A DNA stretch of 64,000 bases, from the NCBI RefSeq assembly GCF_003477705.1, contig NZ_QUDV01000001.1:310001-374000 (forward strand), written 5' to 3'. Of the stretch, positions 41,935 through 50,842 are shown one piece after another. Positions within the stretch are counted from its first letter, which is position 1, and every line of letters begins with the position of its first letter. The position numbers and the translations under genes are program-made. Below the pieces are notes generated by a model. That model worked only from the letters and a program-made list of their open reading frames with translations. It did not search any database and was not told the origin of the DNA. This DNA comes from Dorea sp. AF36-15AT (GTDB lineage: Bacteria; Bacillota; Clostridia; Lachnospirales; Lachnospiraceae).

Positions 41935-42203
41935 TATAAGATGCCAGGTTTCCAAAGTCATACAGATGGGTGCTTGCACACATGTCTGTATGACCTTGGA
42001 AACCGCCCCGATATGAGGATAAAAGCACTGCGAAGCAGTGCGATATCCGAATGGCGGGTGTAGATTACGGGAGCACGAAGTGCGGAGCAATCTGCAAGGC
42101 ATCGTAAGAAAGGAAAGAGGATAAAAGCACTGCGAAGCAGTGTGATATCCGAATAGCGAGTGTAGATTGCGGGAGCACAAGGTGCGGAGAGGAGGTAACC
42201 GGT
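41935..42203 (+). ncRNA. Structured leader of dgt with tandem repeat (uncharacterised)
   Basis: Non-coding. It opens with a long inverted repeat, GGTTTCCAAAGTCATACAGA against TCTGTATGACCTTGGAAACC (about 41947-42004), about 18 of 20 bases paired. Then two copies of a 73-base unit follow at 42015-42087 and 42117-42189 (offset 102, 67 of 73 identical). Each unit contains hairpins GCACTGC-GAA-GCAGTG(C/T) and GCAC/GTGC with a three-base loop. The second ends directly at the GAGGAGG ribosome site of dgt. No known riboswitch class was recognised. Confidence 0.6.
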
Positions 42204-43211
42204 ATGATGATTCGTGAACAGCTTGAATTGCGTGAAATAGAGATATTAAGTCCCTATGCGAGTTTCAGCAGAGAGTCAAGAGGACGGGAACGTGAGGAAG
42301 AAGAATGTGATATCCGTCCGGTGTTTCAACGGGATCGTGACCGGATCCTTCACAGCAAGGCATTTCGTAGGCTGAGGCAGAAGACACAGGTGTTTTTACA
42401 GCCTATGGGAGATCATTATCGGACGAGACTTACCCATACGCTGGAGGTGTCACAGAATGCAAGAACGATTGCCAAGGCACTCAGACTGAATGAAGATCTG
42501 GTAGAAGCGATTGCGCTTGGACACGATCTTGGTCATACACCGTTTGGACATGCCGGAGAGCGGGCTTTGAATGAAGTATGTGAATTGGGGTTCAAGCACA
42601 ATGAGCAGAGTGTACGCGTAGTCGAAGTGTTGGAAAAACAGGGGAAGGGGCTGAATCTCACCTGGGAAGTGAGGGATGGAATCCGTAATCACAAGTCCAG
42701 CGGACGTCCGGCAACATTGGAAGGGAAACTGGTGCAGTTATCGGATAAGATTGCCTATATCAATCATGATATTGATGATGCTGTACGAGGCGGCATTTTA
42801 AAAGAGGAGGATCTGCCATCAGAATATACCGACATATTGGGACATTCCAGCAAAGCCAGGCTGAATCGCATGGTGCATGATGTGATTACGCAGAGTATGG
42901 ATCGTCCGGAGATCCATATGTCGGATGAGGTGTGGAAAGCCATGCGTGGGCTGAGACAGTATCTGTTTGAACATGTATACCTGAATCCGGTGGCAAAGGG
43001 AGAAGAGGCGAAGGTGATGCATATGATTACGAATCTTTATCATATTTATATGGAAAAACCGGAACTCATGCCGGAGCAGTTTTTGAATATGCTGGAAAAT
43101 GGCGCCGCGTCAAGAGAACAGATAGCGTGTGATTATATCGCAGGTATGACAGATTCCTACGCAGTTCATACATTTGAAGAATATTTTATTCCGAAATGTT
43201 GGAAAAATTAA
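42204..43211 (+). CDS. dgt: Deoxyguanosinetriphosphate triphosphohydrolase-like protein
   Basis: 335 aa; the first of two adjacent ATG codons (42204, 42207) is used here. HD-domain enzyme: HSKAFRRLRQKTQVF, GDHYRTRLTHTLEVSQ (first His), ALGHDLGHTPFGHAGE (His-Asp pair) and KIAYINHDIDDAVR (distal Asp). It hydrolyses dNTPs to nucleosides and triphosphate. The site GAGGAGG lies at the end of the repeated leader. Starts the cluster dgt-dnaG-rpoD, which is conserved in Firmicutes. Confidence 0.93.
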   Translation: MMIREQLELREIEILSPYASFSRESRGREREEEECDIRPVFQRDRDRILHSKAFRRLRQKTQVFLQPMGDHYRTRLTHTLEVSQNARTIAKALRLNEDLVEAIALGHDLGHTPFGHAGERALNEVCELGFKHNEQSVRVVEVLEKQGKGLNLTWEVRDGIRNHKSSGRPATLEGKLVQLSDKIAYINHDIDDAVRGGILKEEDLPSEYTDILGHSSKARLNRMVHDVITQSMDRPEIHMSDEVWKAMRGLRQYLFEHVYLNPVAKGEEAKVMHMITNLYHIYMEKPELMPEQFLNMLENGAASREQIACDYIAGMTDSYAVHTFEEYFIPKCWKN

Positions 43212-43298
43212 AGGAAATCAGAAAGTTCTGTCGAATTTATATAAATAGGGAGTATTTTGAGTATTCCCAAAGACTAGAAAAGAGGATGCAGCAGATTT

Positions 43299-45074
43299 AT
43301 GTATTATCCCGAAGAATTAATAGAGGAAGTACGACAGAAGAATGATATCGTGGATGTGCTGTCCGGCTATGTGAAGCTTCAGAAAAAGGGAAGTTCTTAT
43401 TTTGGACTATGTCCATTTCATAATGAGAAGTCCCCGTCTTTTTCGGTTAGCAGACAGAAGCAGATGTACTACTGTTTCGGGTGTGGAGCCGGAGGAAATG
43501 TATTTACATTTCTGATGGAATATGAGAATTATTCATTTCCGGAAGCAGTAAAGGTACTGGCAGACCGGGCAGGAGTAGACCTGCCGGAGATCGAGTATTC
43601 TAAGGAGGCCAGAGAACGGGCTGACCTGAAGAGTACATTACTTGAGATCAATAAGTTGGCGGCCAAGTATTTTTACGCGCAGCTTAAGACAGAACAGGGC
43701 AGAACGGCATATACATATCTGAAGAAGCGGGAACTGAGTGACGAGACGATTGTGGCATTTGGACTGGGCTATTCTAACAAATACAGTGACGATCTGTATC
43801 GGTATCTGAAAACCAAGGGCTATACGGATGAGGTACTGATGCAGGCAGGACTCATTTCCATGGACGAGCGTCACGGACCGTATGACAAGTTCTGGAATCG
43901 TGTTATGTTTCCGATCATGGATGCCAACAATCGAGTGATTGGATTTGGCGGACGTGTGATGGGAGATGGTAAGCCTAAATATCTGAATTCACCGGAGACA
44001 CCGATTTTTGATAAGAGTCGGAATCTCTATGGACTTCACCGGGCAAGAAGTTCCAGAAAACCGTATTTCATACTATGTGAGGGTTATATGGATGTGATTG
44101 CCCTGCATCAGGCAGGCTTTACCAATGCAGTCGCATCACTGGGAACGGCACTTACGCCGGGACATGCATCACTGATCAAGCGGTATGTGAATGAAGTATA
44201 TCTGACTTATGACAGTGATGAAGCAGGAACAAAGGCAGCTCTGAGAGCAATGCCGATTTTGCGGAATGTGGGGATTACGGCAAAAGTAATCCGCATGGAT
44301 CCATACAAGGATCCGGATGAATTTATCAAGAATCTGGGGACGGAAGCATTTGAGGAACGGATTCAGAAAGCACGCAATGCATTTATGTTTGGACTGGAGA
44401 TGCTGGAGCGGGATTATGATCTGAATACACCGGAAGGAAAGACCGGATTTATGCACGAGGCGGCGAAGAGACTGGCGGTATTCGATGAAGAGATCGAACG
44501 CAGTAATTATATAGAAGCAGTTGCAAAGGCATACCGGGTTAATGTGGACGAGTTAAGGAAGCTGGTGGTGCGGACGGCAGTACAGACAGGACTTGCAAAG
44601 CCTGTGGAGAAGCCGAGAACCACGAGAAACCGTGAAAAAGAGGCGGACGATGGTATTTTGAAGTCGCAGAGAATCCTTCTGACATGGATGATCGATGATG
44701 CGAATGTCTTACAGCAGATCCGGAGAGTGATCCGGTCAGATGATTTTACCGAGCCACTTTATCGGACGGTAGCAGAACTTCTGTATCAGCAGATGGATGA
44801 AGGCTTAGTGAATCCGGCACAGATCATGAATCATTTTTCAGATGAAGAGGAACACCGCAAAGTGGCAGAATTGTTCCATACAAAGATTAGAGAATTAACC
44901 ACTAGGGAAGAGCAGGAAAAAGCATTGAATGAGACCGTGCGTCGTGTTAAGCAGAACAGTCTGGATGAGATGGCGAGGAGACTGGAGCCGACAGACATTG
45001 CGGGACTCCAGAAACTGATGGAGGATAAGCGGGCACTTCAGGATGCAAAGGGACTGCATATTTCCATAATTTAA
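43299..45074 (+). CDS. dnaG: DNA primase
   Basis: 591 aa, full length. The N-terminal CHC2 zinc ribbon reads CPFHNEKSPSFSV with CFGCGAGG; the TOPRIM core shows EGYMDVIALHQAG (metal Glu) and TYDSDEAG. The C-terminal helicase-interaction region (from about 440) follows a charged linker. It makes RNA primers at the replication fork. The ATG is 13 bases from AGAGGA, slightly far, but homologues start MYYPEELIEEVR-like. Confidence 0.95.
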   Translation: MYYPEELIEEVRQKNDIVDVLSGYVKLQKKGSSYFGLCPFHNEKSPSFSVSRQKQMYYCFGCGAGGNVFTFLMEYENYSFPEAVKVLADRAGVDLPEIEYSKEARERADLKSTLLEINKLAAKYFYAQLKTEQGRTAYTYLKKRELSDETIVAFGLGYSNKYSDDLYRYLKTKGYTDEVLMQAGLISMDERHGPYDKFWNRVMFPIMDANNRVIGFGGRVMGDGKPKYLNSPETPIFDKSRNLYGLHRARSSRKPYFILCEGYMDVIALHQAGFTNAVASLGTALTPGHASLIKRYVNEVYLTYDSDEAGTKAALRAMPILRNVGITAKVIRMDPYKDPDEFIKNLGTEAFEERIQKARNAFMFGLEMLERDYDLNTPEGKTGFMHEAAKRLAVFDEEIERSNYIEAVAKAYRVNVDELRKLVVRTAVQTGLAKPVEKPRTTRNREKEADDGILKSQRILLTWMIDDANVLQQIRRVIRSDDFTEPLYRTVAELLYQQMDEGLVNPAQIMNHFSDEEEHRKVAELFHTKIRELTTREEQEKALNETVRRVKQNSLDEMARRLEPTDIAGLQKLMEDKRALQDAKGLHISII

Positions 45075-45113
45075 GGATAAAATATAAACAAGCAGTGAGA
45101 GGATGGACATTAC

Positions 45114-46226
45114 ATGGAAGAGAACATTGTAAAATTTGAGGAAAAGCTGAAAGAACTGGTAGCTCTTGGAAAAAAGAAAAAGAGTGTCCTTGAGATTCAG
45201 GAGATCAATGACTTTTTCTCAGATATGGAGCTTAGCCCAGAACAGATGGAGCAGGTATTTGAATATCTGGAAGCGAAGGGGATTGATGTGCTCCGAATCA
45301 ATTCGGATACAGATGACGATGATGATATGGAAGTTATATTGTCAGATGAAGACGAAGTAGATATGGAAAAGATCGACCTGTCTGTTCCGGATGGAATCAG
45401 TATCGAAGATCCGGTACGTATGTATCTGAAAGAGATTGGTAAAGTACCACTTTTGTCTGCGGAGGAAGAGGTTGAGCTGGCAAAGCGTATGGCAGAAGGC
45501 GATGAAGAAGCTAAGAAGCGTCTGGCTGAGGCGAATCTTCGTCTGGTAGTCAGCATTGCAAAGCGTTATGTGGGACGAGGTATGCTGTTTCTGGATCTGA
45601 TCCAGGAAGGTAACCTGGGACTGATTAAGGCGGTTGAAAAATTTGATTATCAGAAGGGATTCAAGTTCAGTACTTATGCAACATGGTGGATTCGTCAGGC
45701 CATTACAAGAGCAATTGCGGATCAGGCAAGAACGATTCGTATTCCAGTGCATATGGTTGAGACAATTAACAAATTGATTCGTGTATCCAGACAGTTACTT
45801 CAGGAATTAGGACGTGAACCTACCCCGGAAGAGATTGCAGAAGAGTTGGACATGCCGGTAGAACGTGTACGTGAGATTCTGAAGATTTCACAGGAACCGG
45901 TGTCTCTGGAGACACCGATCGGTGAAGAGGAAGACAGCCACCTGGGTGATTTTATTCAGGATGACAATGTTCCGGTACCGGCAGAGGCAGCAGCAGCGAC
46001 ATTGCTGAAAGAGCAGTTGGATGAAGTGTTGGATACTCTGACAGAGAGAGAACAGAAGGTACTCCGTCTTCGTTTCGGTATGAATGATGGTCGTGCACGA
46101 ACTCTGGAAGAAGTTGGTAAGGAGTTTGACGTTACCAGAGAGCGTATTCGTCAGATTGAGGCGAAGGCACTTCGTAAGCTTCGTCATCCGAGCCGTAGTA
46201 GAAAACTGAGAGATTATCTTGAATAA
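45114..46226 (+). CDS. rpoD: RNA polymerase primary sigma factor
   Basis: 370 aa. Region 1.2 [21 protein letters not shown], region 2 [24 protein letters not shown] with the -10 reading [14 protein letters not shown], region 3 [13 protein letters not shown], and region 4 [14 protein letters not shown] with the -35 helix [21 protein letters not shown] short acidic region 1.1 ([20 protein letters not shown]) is present. Vegetative sigma-A, consistent with the TTGACA/TATAAT promoters found here. Confidence 0.97.
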   Translation: MEENIVKFEEKLKELVALGKKKKSVLEIQEINDFFSDMELSPEQMEQVFEYLEAKGIDVLRINSDTDDDDDMEVILSDEDEVDMEKIDLSVPDGISIEDPVRMYLKEIGKVPLLSAEEEVELAKRMAEGDEEAKKRLAEANLRLVVSIAKRYVGRGMLFLDLIQEGNLGLIKAVEKFDYQKGFKFSTYATWWIRQAITRAIADQARTIRIPVHMVETINKLIRVSRQLLQELGREPTPEEIAEELDMPVERVREILKISQEPVSLETPIGEEEDSHLGDFIQDDNVPVPAEAAAATLLKEQLDEVLDTLTEREQKVLRLRFGMNDGRARTLEEVGKEFDVTRERIRQIEAKALRKLRHPSRSRKLRDYLE

Positions 46227-46239
46227 GAAAGAGGCGCCT

Positions 46240-46935
46240 ATGGAACTATCAAAAAGACTGAAAGCTGTTGCCGGTCTTGTGACAGAGGGCGCCTCTGTTG
46301 CTGATATCGGAACAGATCATGGCTACGTACCAATTTGGCTGATCCAGTCCGGACGAGCAGCAAAGGTGATCGCAATGGATGTAAATGAAGGTCCTCTGGA
46401 GAGAGCCAGAGGGCATATACGGTCAAAGAGACTGGAAAATGTGATATTTACCAGAAAATCAGATGGACTGCAGGCATTACAGGTGGGAGAAGCAGACACG
46501 ATGATCGCAGCCGGAATGGGGGGCGGTCTGGTGATAAGAATTCTGGAGGATTCGCCGGAGATTACAGCAGATTTGAAAGAATTTATCCTGCAGCCACAAT
46601 CAGAGATCCACAAGGTCAGAGAATATCTGAATCAGTATGGTTACCGGAGTGTGGAAGAGGATATGGTAGAAGAGGATGGCAAATACTATCCGATGATGAA
46701 ACTGGTGCATGGAGAAGAAGCGCCATATTCACAGGAGGAGTTGTATTATGGGCGCTTACTCCTGAAGAAAAAGAATCCAGTATTATATCAGTTTCTTCAG
46801 AGAGAACATAGCTTAAAAAAGGGGATCGCTGATAGGTTGGGAGATCAGACTGGAAAAGGAGCAGAGAGCAGACGGAAAGAGCTTCAAGACGAACTGGAAC
46901 GGATTGAGCATGCAATTGCTTCTTATGAAATATAG
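46240..46935 (+). CDS. trmK: tRNA (adenine(22)-N(1))-methyltransferase
   Basis: 231 aa from the ATG at 46240 (MELSKRLKAVAGLV); the frame is open from a TTG at 46219 inside rpoD. SAM-binding motif ADIGTDHGYVPIWL, then ILQPQSEIHKVREYL and a C-terminal coiled region. TrmK methylates A22 in the D-loop of some tRNAs. It follows rpoD by 13 bases and precedes the Nif3-like gene, the conserved Firmicute order. Confidence 0.92.
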   Translation: MELSKRLKAVAGLVTEGASVADIGTDHGYVPIWLIQSGRAAKVIAMDVNEGPLERARGHIRSKRLENVIFTRKSDGLQALQVGEADTMIAAGMGGGLVIRILEDSPEITADLKEFILQPQSEIHKVREYLNQYGYRSVEEDMVEEDGKYYPMMKLVHGEEAPYSQEELYYGRLLLKKKNPVLYQFLQREHSLKKGIADRLGDQTGKGAESRRKELQDELERIEHAIASYEI

Positions 46936-46966
46936 AGAAATAGAGCAGCAAAATGAGGTGATACAG

Positions 46967-47755
46967 ATGTTATGTCAGGAAATTATAGAAACATTGGAGG
47001 CACGTTACCCTGGAAGCTGTGCGATGGACTGGGATAATGTGGGACTCCTTGTGGGAAGAAGGAAAAAAGAAGTACATCACATTTATGTGGCAGTGGATGC
47101 AACGGATGAAGTGATCGAGGAAGCAATCGAAGCACAGGCAGATATGCTTGTGACGCATCATCCGATGATATTTTCTGGGATGAAACGAATAACAGAAGAT
47201 GATTTTATCGGCAGAAGAGTATTGCGCCTGATTCAGAATGATATAGCATATTATGCGATGCATACCAATTATGATGTGATGGGAATGGCAGAGCTTTCGG
47301 GTGAAGTACTGGGACTTAAAAATGCAGAAGTACTGGATGTAACCTGTCAGAGTCCGTTAGATGGCAGCCCGCAGGGGATCGGCCGTGTAGCAGATTTGGA
47401 AGATCCGATCTGTCTACAGGAATGTTGCGAACTGGTGAAAGCGAAATATGAACTGGAAGCAGTAAAAGTATTCGGAGATCCGTCTGCAGAGATCCGTCGT
47501 GTGGCAATCTCTCCGGGAGCCGGCAAGAGTATGGTATCGACAGCATTTGCGGCGCATGCAGATGTACTGATTACAGGAGATATTGACCATCACACCGGAA
47601 TTGATGCGGTTGCACAGGGGCTTATGATCATAGATGGTGGTCACTATGGGATTGAGAAAATATTTGTACCGGATGTGGCAGCGTTTCTCCGGGAGAAATG
47701 TCAGACGATCGATGTAGTGGAAGCACCTGTATGTAATCCATTTCAGATCGTATAA
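46967..47755 (+). CDS. Nif3/DUF34-family dinuclear metal protein
   Basis: 262 aa from the ATG at 46967, with GAGGTGA at 46955; the frame is open further upstream within trmK. Metal ligands appear in DMLVTHHPMIF, HTNYDVM and the C-terminal DGGHYGIEKI. The N-terminal pattern YPGSCAMDWDNVGLLVG is typical. Often annotated as GTP cyclohydrolase 1 type 2 homologue; the true function is unsettled. The inserted domain of the long YqfO form is absent. Confidence 0.9.
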   Translation: MLCQEIIETLEARYPGSCAMDWDNVGLLVGRRKKEVHHIYVAVDATDEVIEEAIEAQADMLVTHHPMIFSGMKRITEDDFIGRRVLRLIQNDIAYYAMHTNYDVMGMAELSGEVLGLKNAEVLDVTCQSPLDGSPQGIGRVADLEDPICLQECCELVKAKYELEAVKVFGDPSAEIRRVAISPGAGKSMVSTAFAAHADVLITGDIDHHTGIDAVAQGLMIIDGGHYGIEKIFVPDVAAFLREKCQTIDVVEAPVCNPFQIV

Positions 47756-47775
47756 GGCAGAAAGGAGCGATGGAT

Positions 47776-49440
47776 ATGGCACAGGAAATGGTCAGTGTTC
47801 AGATTGGTGAAAAGGTATATCAGTACGAGAAAGGTACAACGTATCGAGAGATTGCGTTAGCTCATCAGCAGGATTATGAAAATGACATTGTGTTGGTATT
47901 TGTTAATAAGAAGCTTCAGGAATTGAGAAAAACATTGAAGACAGATTGCGAGATGCAATTTGTCACAACAGGGGATCAGATTGGATATGCAACTTATAAG
48001 CGCAGTATGAATCTGTTACTGGTAAAAGCAATCTATGATGTGTGTGATCACGCTCCTGAGACGAAAGTGAGGATACATTTCTCAGTCAGTGATGGGCTGT
48101 ACTGCACAGTGGAAGGCGCCGTGGTAAATACTGAGTTCTTAGAGAAAGTTAAAGTACGGATGCAGGAAATGATCCGGCGGGATATTCCAATCAACAAACG
48201 GACGGTCGATACCGATGATGCAGTTGCATTGTTCCGCCAATATGGTATGGAAGATAAAGAGAGACTGTTTGCATATCGGAGAGTATCAAAAGTAAATCTT
48301 TATAGTATCAATGAGTTTGAAGATTACTTTTACGGATATATGGTGCCGAGTGCCGGATATCTAAAATGGTTTGAATTGTATCCATATGAGGCAGGATTTG
48401 TTATTCAGATGCCGACAAAACAGGCACCAAAAGTGGTGCGTCCATTCCGCCCGGCCGAGAAGCTGTTCCATGTTCAGAAAGAATCTGTACACTGGGGAGA
48501 TATGCAGAATATTGAGACGGTTGGTGCATTGAATGATGTGATCGTAAAAGATGGACCGGGAGAAATGATCCTGGTGCAGGAAGCGTTACAGGAAAAGAAG
48601 ATTGCGGATATTGCGGCACAGATTGCGGCCGATCCGAAGGTTAAATTTATCCTGATCGCAGGACCGTCATCTTCCGGTAAGACAACATTTTCCCATCGTC
48701 TGTCCGTACAGCTTAAGGTAAATGGCATGGTGCCGCATCCGATTTCTGTAGATAATTTCTTTGTAGAACGAGAAGATACACCAATAGATGCGGATGGAAA
48801 GTATGATTTTGAGAGTCTTCAGACGGTAGATGTCAAGCTGTTCCATGACTGTATGCTCCGTCTGCTGAATGGAGAAGAAGTAGTGCTTCCGACCTTCAAT
48901 TTTAAGACAGGACACAAGGAATACATCTCTAAGCCAAAGAAGATGGGGGTAAATGATGTGCTGGTAATTGAAGGCATTCACTGTCTGAATCCCAAAATGA
49001 CGGCAGGACTGCCGGATGAGAATAAATTCAAGATTTATATCAGTGCGTTGACACAGCTGAATATTGATGAGCATAATCGAATTCCGACTACTGACGGCAG
49101 ACTGATTCGCCGGATCGTACGGGATGCCAGAACCAGAGGCACATCGGCGAAGAATACGATCGCTATGTGGCAGTCAGTACGCCGGGGTGAAGAGAATAAT
49201 ATTTTCCCATATCAGGAAGAAGCAGATGTAATGTTTAACTCATCGCTGATCTATGAACTGGCGGTATTGAAAGAATATGTAGAACCTCTGCTGTTTGGAA
49301 TCGAGCATGACTGCCCGGAATATCCGGAAGTGAAGCGATTGCTGAAATTTCTGGATTATTTTGTGGGAATTGGCAGTGAAAGAGTGCCGGCCAATTCGCT
49401 GTTGAGGGAATTTGTAGGCGGAGGATGCTTCCAGTTGTAA
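47776..49440 (+). CDS. TGS-domain nucleoside (uridine) kinase-like protein
   Basis: 554 aa from the ATG at 47776, eight bases after AAAGGAG; the ATG at 47770 is too close. Three parts: an N-terminal TGS-like domain (VSVQIGEKVYQYEKGTTYREIA), a middle part like the second additional domain of threonyl-tRNA synthetase (about 65-220), and a C-terminal P-loop kinase (GPSSSGKTTFSHRL at about 296-309; VDNFFVERED; VIEGIHCLN). The kinase half belongs to the uridine kinase/phosphoribulokinase family. The fusion suggests a kinase controlled by nucleotide or tRNA-like binding; substrate unknown. Confidence 0.87.
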   Translation: MAQEMVSVQIGEKVYQYEKGTTYREIALAHQQDYENDIVLVFVNKKLQELRKTLKTDCEMQFVTTGDQIGYATYKRSMNLLLVKAIYDVCDHAPETKVRIHFSVSDGLYCTVEGAVVNTEFLEKVKVRMQEMIRRDIPINKRTVDTDDAVALFRQYGMEDKERLFAYRRVSKVNLYSINEFEDYFYGYMVPSAGYLKWFELYPYEAGFVIQMPTKQAPKVVRPFRPAEKLFHVQKESVHWGDMQNIETVGALNDVIVKDGPGEMILVQEALQEKKIADIAAQIAADPKVKFILIAGPSSSGKTTFSHRLSVQLKVNGMVPHPISVDNFFVEREDTPIDADGKYDFESLQTVDVKLFHDCMLRLLNGEEVVLPTFNFKTGHKEYISKPKKMGVNDVLVIEGIHCLNPKMTAGLPDENKFKIYISALTQLNIDEHNRIPTTDGRLIRRIVRDARTRGTSAKNTIAMWQSVRRGEENNIFPYQEEADVMFNSSLIYELAVLKEYVEPLLFGIEHDCPEYPEVKRLLKFLDYFVGIGSERVPANSLLREFVGGGCFQL

Positions 49441-49475
49441 AAATACAGAATATACCAATGTATATGTCATTATAA

Positions 49476-49533
49476 AAAGGACAGATTGCAAAGGATAAAG
49501 CCTGCTGGCAGGTATGTTTGCATACTGTCCTTT
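49476..49533. terminator. Bidirectional terminator between the kinase and aroC
   Basis: 17-base arms (49476-49492 and 49517-49533; 15 of 17 pairing) enclose a second small CCTG/CAGG hairpin. A- and T-rich flanks suit convergent genes. Confidence 0.8.
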
Positions 49534-49556
49534 ATTTTGCATATGAGTTAAGCAAA

Positions 49557-50663
49557 TTATCGAGTCTTACTATAAAATTCCGCGATCTTATCCATTCTTG
49601 CTGTCATATTCTGGAACAGCATATCAACTAATGTAATTGCGGTCATGGATTCTACGACAACTACGGCACGCGGTACGATGACCGGGTCGTGGCGTCCGTG
49701 GATCGTGAGTGACAGAGGCTTACCATCCTTGTCTACGGTATCCTGTGGTTGTGAAATGGATGGTGTAGGCTTAATGGCTGCACGGAGAACAATTGTACTG
49801 CCATCGCTCATACCGCCCAGCACACCACCAGAATGATTGGTTTCTTTATATATGCCATTTGAATTAGAAGAAAATGCATCGTTATTCTGGCTCCCGGAAG
49901 CTTTGGCTGCCTGGAAGCCATCACCGATCTCGAAGCCCTTGACAGCACCGATAGACATCATAGCTTTGGCGAGGTTGGCATCCAGCTTTTCAAAAACTGT
50001 CTCGCCGATTCCTGCTGGCATATGGTCTACCCGGCATTCGATGATACCGCCGGAGGAATCCTGTGATCGGATGCATTCCTCAAGATAAGCAGAAGCTTTT
50101 TCGGCGTACTGATTATTTGGCATATATAACCTATTATCTGTGATTACACTATAGTCATAGTCCTGTTCCGGAATGCTGACCGGTCCGATGGACTTGGTGT
50201 AAGCCATAACCTGGATGCCAAGAGATTCCAGAATCTTACATGCAACAGCACCGGCAGCTACACGACCGATGGTCTCGCGCCCAGAAGAACGTCCGCCGCC
50301 ACGGTAATCACGAAAGCCATATTTGGCATCGAAGGTGTAATCGGCATGTCCCGGACGGTAAGTGTTCATGATATTACTATAGTCACGGGATTTCTGATCC
50401 TGATTGCGTACCAGAATGGAGATTGGAGTTCCGGTAGTGTGTCCTTCAAAGACACCGGATAAGATCTCCGCCTGATCACTTTCTTTGCGCTGGGTAGTGA
50501 ATTTACTCTGTCCCGGTTTGCGTCTGTTTAAATATTTCTGAATATCTTCTTCTGACAGGGGGAGATCTGCCGGACAGCCGTCGATCACAACGCCGACGCC
50601 TGCACCATGAGATTCTCCCCATGTCGTAATTCGAAAGATTGTTCCATATGATGAACCTGCCAT
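49557..50663 (-). CDS. aroC: Chorismate synthase
   Basis: 368 aa on the - strand from the ATG at 50663 (MAGSSYGTIFRITTWGESHG). Conserved FMN/EPSP contacts: ESHGAGVGVVIDGCP, YRPGHADYTFDAKYGFRDYRGGGRSSGRET, and HDPVIVPRAVVVVESM. It makes chorismate from EPSP, the last shared step to aromatic amino acids. AAAGGAG lies 12 bases upstream. The only long gene on this strand; no other aro genes are near. Confidence 0.95.
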   Translation of the reverse strand: MAGSSYGTIFRITTWGESHGAGVGVVIDGCPADLPLSEEDIQKYLNRRKPGQSKFTTQRKESDQAEILSGVFEGHTTGTPISILVRNQDQKSRDYSNIMNTYRPGHADYTFDAKYGFRDYRGGGRSSGRETIGRVAAGAVACKILESLGIQVMAYTKSIGPVSIPEQDYDYSVITDNRLYMPNNQYAEKASAYLEECIRSQDSSGGIIECRVDHMPAGIGETVFEKLDANLAKAMMSIGAVKGFEIGDGFQAAKASGSQNNDAFSSNSNGIYKETNHSGGVLGGMSDGSTIVLRAAIKPTPSISQPQDTVDKDGKPLSLTIHGRHDPVIVPRAVVVVESMTAITLVDMLFQNMTARMDKIAEFYSKTR

Positions 50664-50684
50664 AGTGTGTGTAATCTCCTTTAT

Positions 50685-50708
50685 GAAAACGTGTTTTCTG
50701 CTATTATA
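50685..50708 (-). promoter_or_regulatory. -10 element and palindrome upstream of aroC
   Basis: On the - strand TATAAT (complement of 50703-50708) is followed by the near-palindrome GAAAACACGTTTTC (50685-50698), placed near the expected transcription start. It could be a repressor operator; no regulator is identified. Confidence 0.4.
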
Positions 50709-50772
50709 GCGCAGGAATATAAAAAAGGCAATTTGTGGAACGAAAAGTAGAATGAAAAGGGGTGCGGGAGTG

Positions 50773-50800
50773 TTGCGGATGAATAGAAATGTGGTAAAAT
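50773..50800 (+). promoter_or_regulatory. Candidate promoter of cyuA
   Basis: TTGCGG (50773-50778), 16-base spacer and TAAAAT (50795-50800), 42 bases before the gene. Confidence 0.4.
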
Positions 50801-50842
50801 AAAGAAAATTATCTGCTGGTGCAGGAGTAAAGGGAGGGTAAT

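Noticed and set aside
41737..42180. Open frames with repeated peptide units (SRNLH...ASQCFYP) on the - strand and one on the + strand
   Set aside because: The peptide repeat only reflects the 73-base DNA repeat of the dgt leader; hairpins and promoter argue for non-coding DNA.
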